A stretch of DNA of 64,000 nt from Helicovermis profundi (GCF_033097505.1 NZ_AP028654.1:2500001-2564000); one strand, 5' to 3'; positions 19,154 through 28,885 are shown, counted from the stretch's first letter. Numbers and translations: made by a program. Notes: a model not told the origin generated them from the sequence alone.

Positions 19154-19774
19154 TTATTTTTTTATTAAATAAAGAGATTTACTATAAATATATTCTTCAA
19201 CTTTTTCAGGAAGTAAATATTTAATACTTTTTTTATTCTTGACTCTTCTCCTTATATCAGTTGATGATATTTCAAGTTTTGGAATAGACGTAAGTAATAT
19301 TTTTTCTCCTACGTCTCTATATATTTCATTAATTTTATTTTCTAGTTGTTTCTTTTTTACCCCAGGTCTTGTAGCTCCAATAAATTTGACTAAAGAAAGT
19401 AGTTCTTTATAATCCTTCCAAGTGTCGATCATAAGAATAGCATCTGAACCTGTAATAAAAAATATTTCTGCATCAATATTATTTTTTAACTCTTTTATAG
19501 TATCAATTGTATATGTCTTTTTATGTTTATCTATCTCGATTGAAGAAATTTCAAAATTTGAATTAGATTCAATTGCTAATTTAACCATATTAAATCTATC
19601 AAATTTATCAACTTCAACGCCCTCTTTATGAGGTGCTTTTCCAACTGGAACAAATATAACTTTGTCTAGTAAAAATCTTTCTCTTACTTGCTCTGCTATA
19701 ACTAAATGACCATAATGAATAGGATCAAAGGTACCACCCATAATTCCAACTTTGTAATTATTTTTTTGATACAT
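19154..19774 (-). CDS. nadD: Nicotinate-nucleotide adenylyltransferase NadD
   Basis: 206 residues. The nucleotidyltransferase motif GGTFDPIHYGHL is at the N-terminus and the C-terminal ISSTDIRRRV is the second ATP-binding signature. It makes deamido-NAD from NaMN and ATP in NAD synthesis. Start ATG follows GGAGG with a 5-nt spacer. Followed after 25 bp by yqeK. Confidence 0.96.
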   Translation of the reverse strand: MYQKNNYKVGIMGGTFDPIHYGHLVIAEQVRERFLLDKVIFVPVGKAPHKEGVEVDKFDRFNMVKLAIESNSNFEISSIEIDKHKKTYTIDTIKELKNNIDAEIFFITGSDAILMIDTWKDYKELLSLVKFIGATRPGVKKKQLENKINEIYRDVGEKILLTSIPKLEISSTDIRRRVKNKKSIKYLLPEKVEEYIYSKSLYLIKK

Positions 19775-19802
19775 TTTTTCCTCCTACATATATTGATCAA
19801 TT

Positions 19803-20105
19803 CTATCTAGGCAGTCTAATTTTTTCATCTTTTTCTTTTTCTCTAGATTCTTTATAAATGACAAATTTTCTTCCAATTGCTTGCACAAATTCTGCATTTA
19901 TTGCTTTACATACGTCGTTACAAGCTCCCTTTGCGTCAAGCATATTTGTTTCAAGTACATTTACTTTAACAAGTTCTTTATTTTCAAGCATTATATCAAG
20001 TTGTTTCAAAAACGCTTCTGTTACTCCATCTTTGCCAAGTTGAGCTATTGGCTTAAGTCCATTGGCCATTGACTTTAAATATTTTCTTTGTTTACTATTT
20101 AACAT
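19803..20105 (-). CDS. yhbY: YhbY-type CRM-domain RNA-binding protein
   Basis: 100 residues. A single CRM domain with LNSKQRKYLKSMANGLKPIAQLGKDG and the RKFVIYKES end. Relatives bind pre-50S ribosomal particles. The last 12 residues are a charged tail. Placed between obg and nadD as in many Bacillota. Confidence 0.93.
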   Translation of the reverse strand: MLNSKQRKYLKSMANGLKPIAQLGKDGVTEAFLKQLDIMLENKELVKVNVLETNMLDAKGACNDVCKAINAEFVQAIGRKFVIYKESREKEKDEKIRLPR

Positions 20106-20122
20106 AAATACCTCACTATTTT

Positions 20123-21397
20123 TTAATTGTAAAATTCGAATTCAAAATCGAATATTCTTACAGTATCGCCTTCTTCAATTCCCATTTCCCTAAGTGTATC
20201 AATAACACCTTTTTTAGTCAGCATGCTCTGAAAACGTCTTACAGAATCAATATCTTCAAAATCTGTCGAATAAACTAAACGTTCAATTGGAATACCATCA
20301 ACAACATATACTCCATCAATAACTTTATAGTCTATTTCGTTAAATTTATCATCTTCTTCATAAACAAACATATCATCGTCTGAATAGATTTCTACATCTT
20401 CTATTGTTTCTAGTAATTCAGTTACTCTTAGCATTAATTCTTTTATACCCTTACCTGAAACTGCGCTTATTGGAAAAACTTCGTATCCTTTTTCTTCCAT
20501 TTTTACAATGAAGTCTTTATATTTACCATCATCATATACAAGATCTGTTTTATTTGCAGCGATTATTTGAGTTCTATCACTAAGTTTTTCACTATATTTA
20601 AATAGTTCATTATTTATACTTTCAAAATCTTCTTCAGGATCGCGCCCTTCAATACCAGATACATCAACTACATGAATTATTAATTTTGTTCTTTCTACAT
20701 GCCTTAAAAAATCATGTCCTAAACCAACACCTTCATGTGCTCCATCTATTAAACCCGGAATATCCGCCAAAACAAAGCTTTTACCTTTTATTACTTCAAC
20801 AACTCCTAAGTTAGGAAACAAGGTAGTAAAATGATAATTTGCAATTTTAGGCTTAGCTTTTGTAATTGAAGAAAGCATTGTGCTTTTCCCTACATTTGGG
20901 TAACCCACAAGTCCAACATCAGCTAACATTTTAAGTTCTAAAATAACATCTCTTTCTTCTCCATAAAAACCTTGTTCAGCAAAAGTTGGAGCTTGTCTAA
21001 CAGAAGATTTGAAATGTAAATTCCCTCTTCCACCCTTTCCTGCCTTCGCTATGATTGCTTTTTTTATATCATCACTCAAATCTACAATAATTTTTCCTGT
21101 TTTTTCATCTTTAACTATTGTTCCGGGTGGCACTTTTAAAACTAAATCTTTTGCCGATTTACCTGATGATCTTTTCTTTCCACCATCATCACCGTCATCT
21201 GCATGATAACTAAGCTTATATCTAAAATCCATAAGCGTTCTCATACCTGGATCTACTTCAAATACAATATTACCACCACGTCCACCGTCTCCGCCATTTG
21301 GACCGCCATCTGGAACGTATTTTTCTCGTCTAAAACTTACTCTTCCATCTCCACCTTTTCCGGCTTTAAGATGTATTTTAGCAACATCTACAAACAT
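20123..21397 (-). CDS. obgE: GTPase ObgE/CgtA
   Basis: 424 residues from ATG 21397, chosen because GAGAGGTG lies 4 nt upstream; the ATT/GTG-type extension to 21415 has no ribosome site. Domains: glycine-rich Obg fold (1-158, FVDVAKIHLKAGKGGDG), G domain (GYPNVGKSTML, DIPGLIDGA, NKTD) and the OCT domain (about 345-424). Needed for late 50S assembly and linked to ppGpp signalling. The gene has its own upstream region with a perfect inverted repeat. Confidence 0.96.
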   Translation of the reverse strand: MFVDVAKIHLKAGKGGDGRVSFRREKYVPDGGPNGGDGGRGGNIVFEVDPGMRTLMDFRYKLSYHADDGDDGGKKRSSGKSAKDLVLKVPPGTIVKDEKTGKIIVDLSDDIKKAIIAKAGKGGRGNLHFKSSVRQAPTFAEQGFYGEERDVILELKMLADVGLVGYPNVGKSTMLSSITKAKPKIANYHFTTLFPNLGVVEVIKGKSFVLADIPGLIDGAHEGVGLGHDFLRHVERTKLIIHVVDVSGIEGRDPEEDFESINNELFKYSEKLSDRTQIIAANKTDLVYDDGKYKDFIVKMEEKGYEVFPISAVSGKGIKELMLRVTELLETIEDVEIYSDDDMFVYEEDDKFNEIDYKVIDGVYVVDGIPIERLVYSTDFEDIDSVRRFQSMLTKKGVIDTLREMGIEEGDTVRIFDFEFEFYN

Positions 21398-21418
21398 ACT
21401 ACACCTCTCATTCACACT

Positions 21419-21467
21419 CTTTAAACTATTAATATAATCTTAATAAAATAACATTAATAGTTTAAAG
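21419..21467 (-). promoter_or_regulatory. Perfect 15-bp inverted repeat upstream of obgE
   Basis: CTTTAAACTATTAAT (21419-21433) and ATTAATAGTTTAAAG (21453-21467) are exact reverse complements with a 19-bp gap. It ends about 21 nt before the obgE start. AT-rich, without a following T-run in either direction, so an operator or a 5' UTR hairpin rather than a terminator. Confidence 0.5.
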
Positions 21468-21538
21468 AATAACTATATTTAACACTAAAATTATAATTTA
21501 AAATCCATTTTGTACCTTCATAAGTTCACATAAGAAAA

Positions 21539-21564
21539 AATGTCCATCTTATAAGATGGACATT
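21539..21564 (-). terminator. Terminator after rpmA (L27)
   Basis: AATGTCCATCTTATAAGATGGACATT is palindromic in two halves (11-bp stem AATGTCCATCT / AGATGGACATT with 4-nt loop) and on the minus strand runs into TTTTTTC. It separates the ribosomal protein genes from obgE. Confidence 0.85.
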
Positions 21565-21576
21565 AAGTATCAAAAT

Positions 21577-21858
21577 TTAAGCTGGGTAAACGCTCACTTG
21601 CTTTTTAGTTTTACCTTTTCTTTCAAATCTTACAACTCCATCAACAGTAGCAAATAAAGTATCGTCTCCGCCTTTACCTACATTTGTTCCAGGATGAATT
21701 TTTGTTCCTCTTTGTCTAACTAAGATGCTTCCAGCACTAACTGCTTGTCCATCTCCTCTTTTTACGCCCAGTCTTTTAGAATTACTATCACGACCGTTCT
21801 TAGAAGAACCAACACCTTTTTTAGATGAGAAAAGCTGCAAATCAAATTTAAACATCAT
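21577..21858 (-). CDS. rpmA: 50S ribosomal protein L27 with Prp-cleaved N-terminal extension
   Basis: 93 residues from ATG 21858 (GGAGGTG, 7-nt spacer; an ATG at 21855 follows at once). The N-terminus [19 protein letters not shown] carries the Bacillota extension, which the protease Prp removes after LQLF so that L27 can reach the peptidyl transferase centre. The body ([34 protein letters not shown]) is typical. Starts 4 bp after the prp stop. Confidence 0.95.
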   Translation of the reverse strand: MMFKFDLQLFSSKKGVGSSKNGRDSNSKRLGVKRGDGQAVSAGSILVRQRGTKIHPGTNVGKGGDDTLFATVDGVVRFERKGKTKKQVSVYPA

Positions 21859-21862
21859 TTTA

Positions 21863-22201
21863 CTACACCTCCTTAACCTTAATAAGAAGTTTAACATTGT
21901 TAGGGTACGCTTTAGCAACGCCCTCAACACCTATCATAAACGTCTTTATAATTATTTGACTATCATAGTGTTCTTTTTCAGACATATTTTCTGGTAAATC
22001 TACTGATAGATACCCATTTACCATTTTGTATTTTATCCCATCAATTTTAACTATTTCTAAAAGAGAAGCTAAAGTCGTTTGTGATAAAACCGATATCGCA
22101 GAACAAACTATATCTTTACCGTTTTCAGCAAAAGAAGCATGTCCTTTAATTTTAAATGACAAAATATTGTCTTTTTCTTTTAAAAAAGTAACCCTTAACA
22201 T
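21863..22201 (-). CDS. prp: Ribosomal-processing cysteine protease Prp
   Basis: 112 residues. The catalytic pair lies in [18 protein letters not shown] (His and Cys). Prp cleaves the N-terminal extension of L27, encoded next. Gene order rplU-prp-rpmA is the Bacillota standard. Confidence 0.94.
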   Translation of the reverse strand: MLRVTFLKEKDNILSFKIKGHASFAENGKDIVCSAISVLSQTTLASLLEIVKIDGIKYKMVNGYLSVDLPENMSEKEHYDSQIIIKTFMIGVEGVAKAYPNNVKLLIKVKEV

Positions 22202-22222
22202 AAGAATTCCTATTATTTCTTA

Positions 22223-22534
22223 TTATAAAGAAATACTTTCAATTTTTATTTTTGTATAAGGTTGTCTATGACCTTGTTTTTTTCTGTAATCTTTTTTAGC
22301 TTTGTATTTGAAAATAATAACTTTTGGTCCTTTTCCATTTTCAATAACAGATGCAGCTACTTTTGCGTTTGCAACAACTGGGCTACCAATTGTTAAACCA
22401 CTTTCGTTAGAAACAGCTAATACTTTGTCAAATTCAACAGTCTCTCCAGCTTCAACTTCTAATTTTTCAATGTAAAGTGAATCGCCTTCTTCAACTCTGT
22501 ATTGCTTTCCACCAGTTTCAATAATTGCGTACAT
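22223..22534 (-). CDS. rplU: 50S ribosomal protein L21
   Basis: 103 residues, complete. [18 protein letters not shown] and [19 protein letters not shown] are family hallmarks. First gene of rplU-prp-rpmA. Preceded by a structured leader. Confidence 0.97.
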   Translation of the reverse strand: MYAIIETGGKQYRVEEGDSLYIEKLEVEAGETVEFDKVLAVSNESGLTIGSPVVANAKVAASVIENGKGPKVIIFKYKAKKDYRKKQGHRQPYTKIKIESISL

Positions 22535-22539
22535 AAAAA

Positions 22540-22622
22540 CACCTCCTTATCAAGTACTCGCCAAATTCAGGTACTTACGTTTTAAAACCTAACTTGCGCG
22601 GCTATCCAAGTAAACATGATAT
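22540..22622 (-). promoter_or_regulatory. Probable ribosomal protein L21 leader
   Basis: The 80-nt region before rplU is richer in GC than its surroundings and can pair as AAGTACCTGAATTTGG-type arms: GTAAGTACCTG and GAGTACTTG lie close together just before the ribosome site, and a GGATAGCCGCGC segment lies upstream. Position and look fit the L21 autoregulatory leader known in Bacillota; I could not check it against the family model. Confidence 0.55.
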
Positions 22623-22655
22623 CACACATTTTACTTTTCGTCAAATATTTTTTTG

Positions 22656-24080
22656 CTATTTTTCTAACCATTTTGGATCAGTAGATATTTTATAATTAGA
22701 AACTAAATCTTCGAAATAAATTTTTACATTTGAATCAATATATTTATTAATATACTCAATAAACATATTATTATAATCATTAAATTTCGATTTATTTATT
22801 AAAATTGCAACACTATTATAATTCTTCAAATAAATTTGTTCTTTTATTTCTTTAATCATATTATCTATAATAAATTCAACATCAAAATTTATAGAATCGT
22901 ATACTTGTTTTTTTTCTTTTACTATAAGCTCATTAATTGATTTTCCACTATTTTTCCTTGTAATTTCAATTAATCCAAGTTTTGAATATCCATGAAACAA
23001 TACATCGTCTTCTTTTAAACATAATTTCTTTACTTCTTTTATAAACTTTAATTCTTGATTTTTGTCACTAATATTTATCACATCGATAATAATTATACCA
23101 CTTATATTCCTAAGCTTAATTTGCCTAAGCGACTCTGTAAAAGCCAATAAATTAAAGTCTGACAATGTAATATCATTGCCCTTTTTAAGCGCAGAACTAA
23201 AATTAACATCAATCGCTGTAAGTGTTTCACCTTCTTCAATAATAATATTGCCACCGTCAATTAAAGGAACTTTTTTATTTAACAAGCTTTTTAATGCAAA
23301 TTCAACTCCCATAGAAGTAAAAATATTTTGATTTTTTTCCGCTATTTTAATTCGTCCATCAATATTAATTTCATAAAGTTTCAATTTGTTCAAAATATAA
23401 TCATATATTTTTTTATCATTTAAAACTAATTCATCAATATCATTATCAATAAATTTATTAACTATATACTCCAAAGCAGAGTTAACAGAATAAACCAAAG
23501 CATTTTTTTTAAGCGAATTAACTTTAATCAATATATCTAGCCAATTATTCTTTAAATCATTAAATTCTTTAATTATTTTGTCTTCACTTAGTTTAGCTGA
23601 AGATGTTCGACAAATAAATCCATCATCGGCAAAGTTTTTATCCATAATTTTTTTTAATTCTTTTTTATTATCAATTATTTTTTTTGAATATCCCTTAAAG
23701 TCTTCATATGGTAGATACACAAAATAATTTGAAGAGAGTGATATTAATTCTGATACTTTTGCACCTTTTTCTCTATCTTCAATTTTTTTTACTTGAACCA
23801 ACACTCTTTTGCCTTCATGCAAAACGGCATTTATATTTTTACATTCACCCTTAATAAATTTTAAAGTATCTTTTAAATGAATTATAGCATTCTTCTTTCT
23901 ACCAATATCAATAAATGCAATACCTCTATTTGGAAGAATATTTATAACATTACCAAAATATATATCATCAACTTTAGGGTCTTCATTTTTCTTTTCAATA
24001 TTAAATTTTTTGACTTTTTCACCTTCAAATTCTAAATAATAAGTATATATTATGCCACTATCTACAATATATTTTTTCAT
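22656..24080 (-). CDS. rng: Ribonuclease G/E family endoribonuclease
   Basis: 474 residues. An S1-type RNA-binding domain lies at about 35-115 (DDIYFGNVINILPNRGIAFIDIG). The RNase E/G catalytic region has the metal ligands in ETLTAIDVNFSSA and GIIIIDVINIS. The protein lacks the CPxC zinc-link motif that normally follows GLxExTRK: here GLIEITRKNSGKSINELI runs on with no cysteine pair. It cleaves single-stranded RNA, probably in rRNA maturation or decay. Gene lies between the radical SAM pair and rplU, the usual place. Confidence 0.92.
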   Translation of the reverse strand: MKKYIVDSGIIYTYYLEFEGEKVKKFNIEKKNEDPKVDDIYFGNVINILPNRGIAFIDIGRKKNAIIHLKDTLKFIKGECKNINAVLHEGKRVLVQVKKIEDREKGAKVSELISLSSNYFVYLPYEDFKGYSKKIIDNKKELKKIMDKNFADDGFICRTSSAKLSEDKIIKEFNDLKNNWLDILIKVNSLKKNALVYSVNSALEYIVNKFIDNDIDELVLNDKKIYDYILNKLKLYEINIDGRIKIAEKNQNIFTSMGVEFALKSLLNKKVPLIDGGNIIIEEGETLTAIDVNFSSALKKGNDITLSDFNLLAFTESLRQIKLRNISGIIIIDVINISDKNQELKFIKEVKKLCLKEDDVLFHGYSKLGLIEITRKNSGKSINELIVKEKKQVYDSINFDVEFIIDNMIKEIKEQIYLKNYNSVAILINKSKFNDYNNMFIEYINKYIDSNVKIYFEDLVSNYKISTDPKWLEK

Positions 24081-24089
24081 TTTGTCTTC

Positions 24090-24773
24090 CTAAATTTCGA
24101 ATAGTTCTATTAGTTTTCCATCAATTTCCGTATAAACTTGTTTTTTATGAATTCTAATATCCGATTTTTCTAAATTCATACCTAACTTATCAATTATTTC
24201 AAGTCCAAGTTTCATAGGATTTAAGTTTCCATTTGATCCGCTTTTAGATACAATATCAATATATAATTCTTCTTCGTCTTCTAACAAACTATATTTTTTA
24301 ATATGAGCTTTAATATCTACAGTTTTTAATTTTTTCTTTTTTGTTAATTTTTCTATTATTATTTCATCTTGATCTAAAAAATCTTTTAATTTTTCTTTAT
24401 AGCTTTCTCCATTTATCGGAAAACTTATAATATAATTTGCGTAGTCAACTAAACTCATAAGAGATTTGGTCTCCTCAACATACTTTGCCTTTATAAATTT
24501 TATTCCTGTTGGAACAAATTTTTCTTGATTTTTTAAAAAATCATCAATGTCCATTTTTTCTAATAATTTAACATCTAAGATTTCATACTCACTTGAAGAT
24601 CCTACTGAAAGAGGAAGTGCGAAATTAATCTTTGGACGCGGGTTAAATCCATTAGAAAATTCTAAAGGAAATTTTGCTCTTCTAAAACTTCTTTCAGCTA
24701 GCCTTACCATATCTAAGTGAGATATAAATTTCATTAGACCGTCTTTTTTATATAACATTCTAAGTATAGTCAT
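24090..24773 (-). CDS. TIGR03936/DUF2344 radical-SAM-linked protein
   Basis: 227 residues from ATG 24773, which overlaps the TAA of the preceding radical SAM gene as TAATG. The opening MTILRMLYKKDGLMKFISHLDMVR and FSNGFNPRPKINFALPL are DUF2344 hallmarks. The family almost always accompanies the TIGR03960 radical SAM protein, sometimes fused. The joint function is not established; a tRNA or rRNA modification role has been guessed from context. Confidence 0.9.
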   Translation of the reverse strand: MTILRMLYKKDGLMKFISHLDMVRLAERSFRRAKFPLEFSNGFNPRPKINFALPLSVGSSSEYEILDVKLLEKMDIDDFLKNQEKFVPTGIKFIKAKYVEETKSLMSLVDYANYIISFPINGESYKEKLKDFLDQDEIIIEKLTKKKKLKTVDIKAHIKKYSLLEDEEELYIDIVSKSGSNGNLNPMKLGLEIIDKLGMNLEKSDIRIHKKQVYTEIDGKLIELFEI

Positions 24774-26608
24774 TAACAAACACCGCCTAAAAAATCTTGA
24801 TTTACACCGCAATTAGTACAACCTTCTCTGCAATCTACAGTTTTCTTTTCAACTTTAGAATTTTTATCTTCTCTGATTAAATACGACTTACTCACTCCTA
24901 CATCAACAAAATCCCAAGGAAGTATTTCGTCATAGCTTCTTTCCCTATGTGCATAGAACTCCGGATTAATAGAAAGTTCATTAAAGGCTTCCATCCATAT
25001 ATTTAAATCAAAATGTTCATTCCAACCATCAAATTTTGCACCTTTTTCCCATGCTTTTAGAATAACCTTAGATAATTTTCTATCTCCTCTAGCAAATACC
25101 GCTTCAAGAAAACTCGTATCAGCATCATGATAAATAAATTTTACTTTTTTATTATTTATTTTTTTCCTTAGATATTTTTGTTTTTTTTCAAATTCTTCAA
25201 TTGTATCTTGAGCCATCCATTGAAACGGCGTAAAAGGTTTTGGTACGAAGCAAGATGCGCTTGTAGTAACACTAACTCTTTGTTTCTTTAATTCACTTGG
25301 CATTTTACTATATGTGTAAGTTGCCAAATTACTAATATCCATAATTCCATCCAAATCTTCATATGTTTCAGTCGGAAGTCCAATCATAAAGTAAAATTTA
25401 ACTCTACTCCAACCAAGTGGAAAAATTTTCTCTAAAGTCTCAACTATATTTTCTTCGCTTATGCCTTTATTTATAACATCGCGAAGTCTTTGAGTTCCGG
25501 CTTCTGGAGCAAATGTAAGCCCAGTTTTTCTTATTTTTTGTATTTTTTTCATAACTTCTGTTGAAAAAGAATCTAATCTAAGCGAAGGTAGAGATACTCC
25601 TACCCTATCTTTTTCATTTTCATCAATTAAGTCGTTTATAAGTTGTTCAATTTCGGAGTAATCAAGTGTTGAAAGTGAGGCTAAGGAAATTTCACCATAT
25701 CCAGTTGATTCTACAACTTTTCTTGAATATTCTTTAATGGTTTCTATTGATTTTTCTCTAACAGGTCTATATACCATGCCAGCTTGACAGAATCTACAGC
25801 CTCTTGTACAGCCTCTAAAAACTTCTATAACAGCTCTATCGTGTACTACTTCTACATTGGGAACTAGCATTTGTTTTGGATAATATCCTTTATCAAAATT
25901 TTTAACGATTCTTTTATTAATTTTTTTAGGAATATCTGAAATTAAAGGGAAAAAGTCTTCAATAGTCCCATCCTCTTTGTATTTAACTTCATAGAGCTTT
26001 GGAACATATATGCCTTCAATTTTTGCGGCTTCAATTAAAAACTCATCTTTATTATAATTCTTTTTTTTCATTTCTTTATATAAATTCATAAGCTCAATAT
26101 TAACTTCTTCACCTTCACCCATAACAAATATATCCATAAATTCAGCTAATGGTTCAGGATTATATGCACATATACCTCCCGCAATTACTATAGGGTAGGT
26201 TTCATCTCTATCAGATGATAGCATTGGAATATTCCCTAGAGAAAGCATATTTAGTATATTTGTGTATGAAAGTTCATACTGCAAAGTAAAGCCTAACATA
26301 TCAAGTTCTTTAATAGGTGTAAAAGTTTCAAGAGTAAAAAGTTCTATTTTTTCTTTTCTCATTTCATTTTCCATATCAACCCAAGGAGCAAATACTCTTT
26401 CACAATAAAAATCTTCTACTTCATTTTTTATATTGTAAAGTACATGCATACCAAGATGTGACATACCTACTTCATATACATCTGGAAAACAAAATCCAAA
26501 TCTTACATTCACTTTATCCAAATCTTTCCTAAACATATTAAACTCATTACCAATATAACGTCCTGGTTTTTCTACTTTGTAAAGTAGTTTTTCTATTTTT
26601 TTGTACAT
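24773..26608 (-). CDS. TIGR03960-family B12-binding-domain radical SAM protein
   Basis: 611 residues from ATG 26608 (GGAGG, 4-nt spacer); an upstream in-frame start at 26632 has no ribosome site. An N-terminal Rossmann-like B12-binding domain (about 40-190) precedes the radical SAM core with C-x3-C-x2-C in FRGCTRGCRFCQAG. A late CREGCTNCGV motif at the C-terminus may hold another cluster. Reaction unknown. Translationally coupled to the DUF2344 gene. Confidence 0.92.
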   Translation of the reverse strand: MYKKIEKLLYKVEKPGRYIGNEFNMFRKDLDKVNVRFGFCFPDVYEVGMSHLGMHVLYNIKNEVEDFYCERVFAPWVDMENEMRKEKIELFTLETFTPIKELDMLGFTLQYELSYTNILNMLSLGNIPMLSSDRDETYPIVIAGGICAYNPEPLAEFMDIFVMGEGEEVNIELMNLYKEMKKKNYNKDEFLIEAAKIEGIYVPKLYEVKYKEDGTIEDFFPLISDIPKKINKRIVKNFDKGYYPKQMLVPNVEVVHDRAVIEVFRGCTRGCRFCQAGMVYRPVREKSIETIKEYSRKVVESTGYGEISLASLSTLDYSEIEQLINDLIDENEKDRVGVSLPSLRLDSFSTEVMKKIQKIRKTGLTFAPEAGTQRLRDVINKGISEENIVETLEKIFPLGWSRVKFYFMIGLPTETYEDLDGIMDISNLATYTYSKMPSELKKQRVSVTTSASCFVPKPFTPFQWMAQDTIEEFEKKQKYLRKKINNKKVKFIYHDADTSFLEAVFARGDRKLSKVILKAWEKGAKFDGWNEHFDLNIWMEAFNELSINPEFYAHRERSYDEILPWDFVDVGVSKSYLIREDKNSKVEKKTVDCREGCTNCGVNQDFLGGVC

Positions 26609-26649
26609 TATTCCTCCATGCCTATTAGACACCCTAAAAAAACATCATT

Positions 26650-27768
26650 TTATACATCGTAATCGATTCTTTTTCTTCTCATATATATATTCAGTATAAT
26701 TCCAATTGATATCATACTTGTTATAATTGAACTCCCACCATAACTTAAAAACGGAAGTGTAATACCCGTAACAGGCATTATACCAAGGGTCATACCTATA
26801 TTTTCAAAAATTTGAAAGGCAAACATAAACGTTATTCCCGTTGCTACAAGCGTTCCATAAAGATCTTTAGATTTTTTAGAAACATTTATCATTCTAAGCA
26901 ACATAATAAAATAGAAAAAAATAACCAATATTCCACCAATAAAACCTGTTTCTTCACCAATAACCGCATATATAAAATCAGTTTCCTGCACGGGCAAATA
27001 ATTGTATTTGTGGTATAATCCCTTAAAAATTCCTCTTCCGTAAACCATTCCAGAACCTATAGTTATTTTAGACTGCATTACATGATAATTTCCTGGAAGT
27101 GATGGATCACTAGGATTTAAGAAGGCATCTATTCTTATTTTTTGATGTGGTTCTAAAAATCTATAAATAATTGGAAATGAAATTGCGCTTAAAACACTTC
27201 CTCCAAGTATTATTTTATAACTTAAACCAGCTACAAAAATCATACCTATTGCAATAAATACGAATACTAATGCACTACCTAAATCTGGTTGCAATATTAA
27301 AAAAAACACAAATGGTAAAACAAAAAGTACTGGTAAAATTAAATCTGAAATACTATTAAATTCATTCATTCTATTTTCAAGAAATTTTGAAAAAGATAAT
27401 ATAAAACCGATTTTTGCTATCTCTGAAGTTTGAATGTAAATTATACCTATATCAATCCAGCTTCTAGCTCCGTTTTTTATTACTCCAATTCCAGGTACAT
27501 ATACTAATAATAAAAATAATATTGAAGCTATATATATAGCCTTATAAATTTCTCCAAATGTATTATAGTCAATTAAAACCATTAATATTACCATAAAAAT
27601 TCCTATAAGAAAAGCTATAGCTTGAATTTTTATTTCTCTAGGAATACCATTATTTAATTCTAGTGCATTTGTTGCACTTAGTATCATTACGAGACCAAAA
27701 GTAAATAGAGAAAAAACAACAAATATTAAGCTAAAATCAAGATTTTTTAAATTATTTTTAGTTATCAC
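26650..27768 (-). CDS. rodA: Rod-shape SEDS glycosyltransferase RodA
   Basis: 372 residues, 10 predicted membrane helices. SEDS family blocks: ILQPDLGSALVF, YLPVQETDFIYAVIGEETGF and TLPFLSYGGSSI. RodA polymerises lipid II glycan strands together with PBP2 (gene at 29653). It follows minE after a terminator-like hairpin, in the shape/division block. Confidence 0.93.
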   Translation of the reverse strand: MITKNNLKNLDFSLIFVVFSLFTFGLVMILSATNALELNNGIPREIKIQAIAFLIGIFMVILMVLIDYNTFGEIYKAIYIASILFLLLVYVPGIGVIKNGARSWIDIGIIYIQTSEIAKIGFILSFSKFLENRMNEFNSISDLILPVLFVLPFVFFLILQPDLGSALVFVFIAIGMIFVAGLSYKIILGGSVLSAISFPIIYRFLEPHQKIRIDAFLNPSDPSLPGNYHVMQSKITIGSGMVYGRGIFKGLYHKYNYLPVQETDFIYAVIGEETGFIGGILVIFFYFIMLLRMINVSKKSKDLYGTLVATGITFMFAFQIFENIGMTLGIMPVTGITLPFLSYGGSSIITSMISIGIILNIYMRRKRIDYDV

Positions 27769-27789
27769 TTTTTATCACCTCAAATAAAA

Positions 27790-27806
27790 AACCCCTAAAT
27801 AGGGGG
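27790..27806 (-). terminator. Small terminator between minE and rodA
   Basis: On the minus strand CCCCT-ATTT-AGGGG is followed by TTTTTTA. The stem is only five or six G-C-rich pairs, so read-through into rodA is likely. Confidence 0.65.
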
Positions 27807-27810
27807 ATTT

Positions 27811-28077
27811 TTAACCTCTTCTCATACTTTTAATTGGAATATTAGCAATTAATGCAGGTCTTCCACCAGACTCATCAATATTAGCAATCTTAATATCTAA
27901 CCCGTTTTCATCAATATCAATATAACTTGCTATTGAACTTAAAATATCACCTTTAATTAATTCTAAAAATTCAGGTGAACAATTAGATCTATCATGGACT
28001 AATACTAATTTTAATCTTTCTTTAGCAACATTTTTACTAGAATTTTCTTTACTTAAGAATTTCAATAAATCAAACAT
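27811..28077 (-). CDS. minE: Cell division topological specificity factor MinE
   Basis: 88 residues from ATG 28077 (GGAGG upstream; the longer frame to 28098 overlaps minD). The N-terminal amphipathic MFDLLKFLSK and the anti-MinCD segment AKERLKLVLVHDRS are clear. MinE drives pole-to-pole oscillation of MinCD. Overlap-free, 10 bp after minD. Confidence 0.94.
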   Translation of the reverse strand: MFDLLKFLSKENSSKNVAKERLKLVLVHDRSNCSPEFLELIKGDILSSIASYIDIDENGLDIKIANIDESGGRPALIANIPIKSMRRG

Positions 28078-28087
28078 GTCACGCCTC

Positions 28088-28885
28088 CTATTTTCCAATA
28101 TTAAATAGTTTTTTTATCTTCGTCATAAATCCATCTTGGACATTTAAATCTAAGAACGGTATCTCTTCTCCAGAAATTCTTGAAGCAATATTAGTGTAAG
28201 CTTTACCAGACATAGAATTTTGATTTTTTACTGCCGGTTCACCTTTATTTGTACTAATAACAATTTCTTCATCATCTGGAACTATACCAATTAAATCAAC
28301 CGCTAAAATATCAACGATATCATCCATATTCATCATATCACCACGTTTTACCATATCCATTCTAATTCTATTTACTATTAATTTTGGATTTCTAAGTTCT
28401 GCCGCTTCTAAAAGTCCAATAATTCTATCAGCATCTCTAACAGCTGAAATTTCAGGAGTTGTAACTACAATAGCTCTATCAGCTCCAGCAATTGCATTCT
28501 TGAATCCTTGTTCTATTCCGGCTGGACAATCAATGAGTATATAATCATGAAATTCTCTCAAATCATCACATAATTTAACCATTTGTGTTTCACTTACTGC
28601 AGTTTTATCTTTTGTCTGTGCAGCTGGAAGCAGAAAAAGTCCTTCAAATCTTTTGTCTTTTATAAGAGCTTGTTTAATTCTGCAATTTTCTTCAACTACA
28701 TCTACAATATCATAGACAATTCTATTTTCAAGACCTAAGACTACATCTAAATTTCTAAGACCTATATCCGCATCAATTACGCATACTTTTTTACCTTTCA
28801 TTGATAAAGCTGCACCTATATTTGCTGTGCTAGTAGTTTTTCCTACTCCACCTTTACCAGAAGTTACTACAATTACTTCGCTCAT
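28088..28885 (-). CDS. minD: Septum site-determining ATPase MinD
   Basis: 265 residues. Deviant Walker A GKGGVGKTTSTANIGAAL, switch II DCPAGIEQGF, and a C-terminal amphipathic membrane-targeting helix FMTKIKKLFNIGK. Recruits MinC to the membrane. Lies in the order minC-minD-minE. Confidence 0.96.
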   Translation of the reverse strand: MSEVIVVTSGKGGVGKTTSTANIGAALSMKGKKVCVIDADIGLRNLDVVLGLENRIVYDIVDVVEENCRIKQALIKDKRFEGLFLLPAAQTKDKTAVSETQMVKLCDDLREFHDYILIDCPAGIEQGFKNAIAGADRAIVVTTPEISAVRDADRIIGLLEAAELRNPKLIVNRIRMDMVKRGDMMNMDDIVDILAVDLIGIVPDDEEIVISTNKGEPAVKNQNSMSGKAYTNIASRISGEEIPFLDLNVQDGFMTKIKKLFNIGK

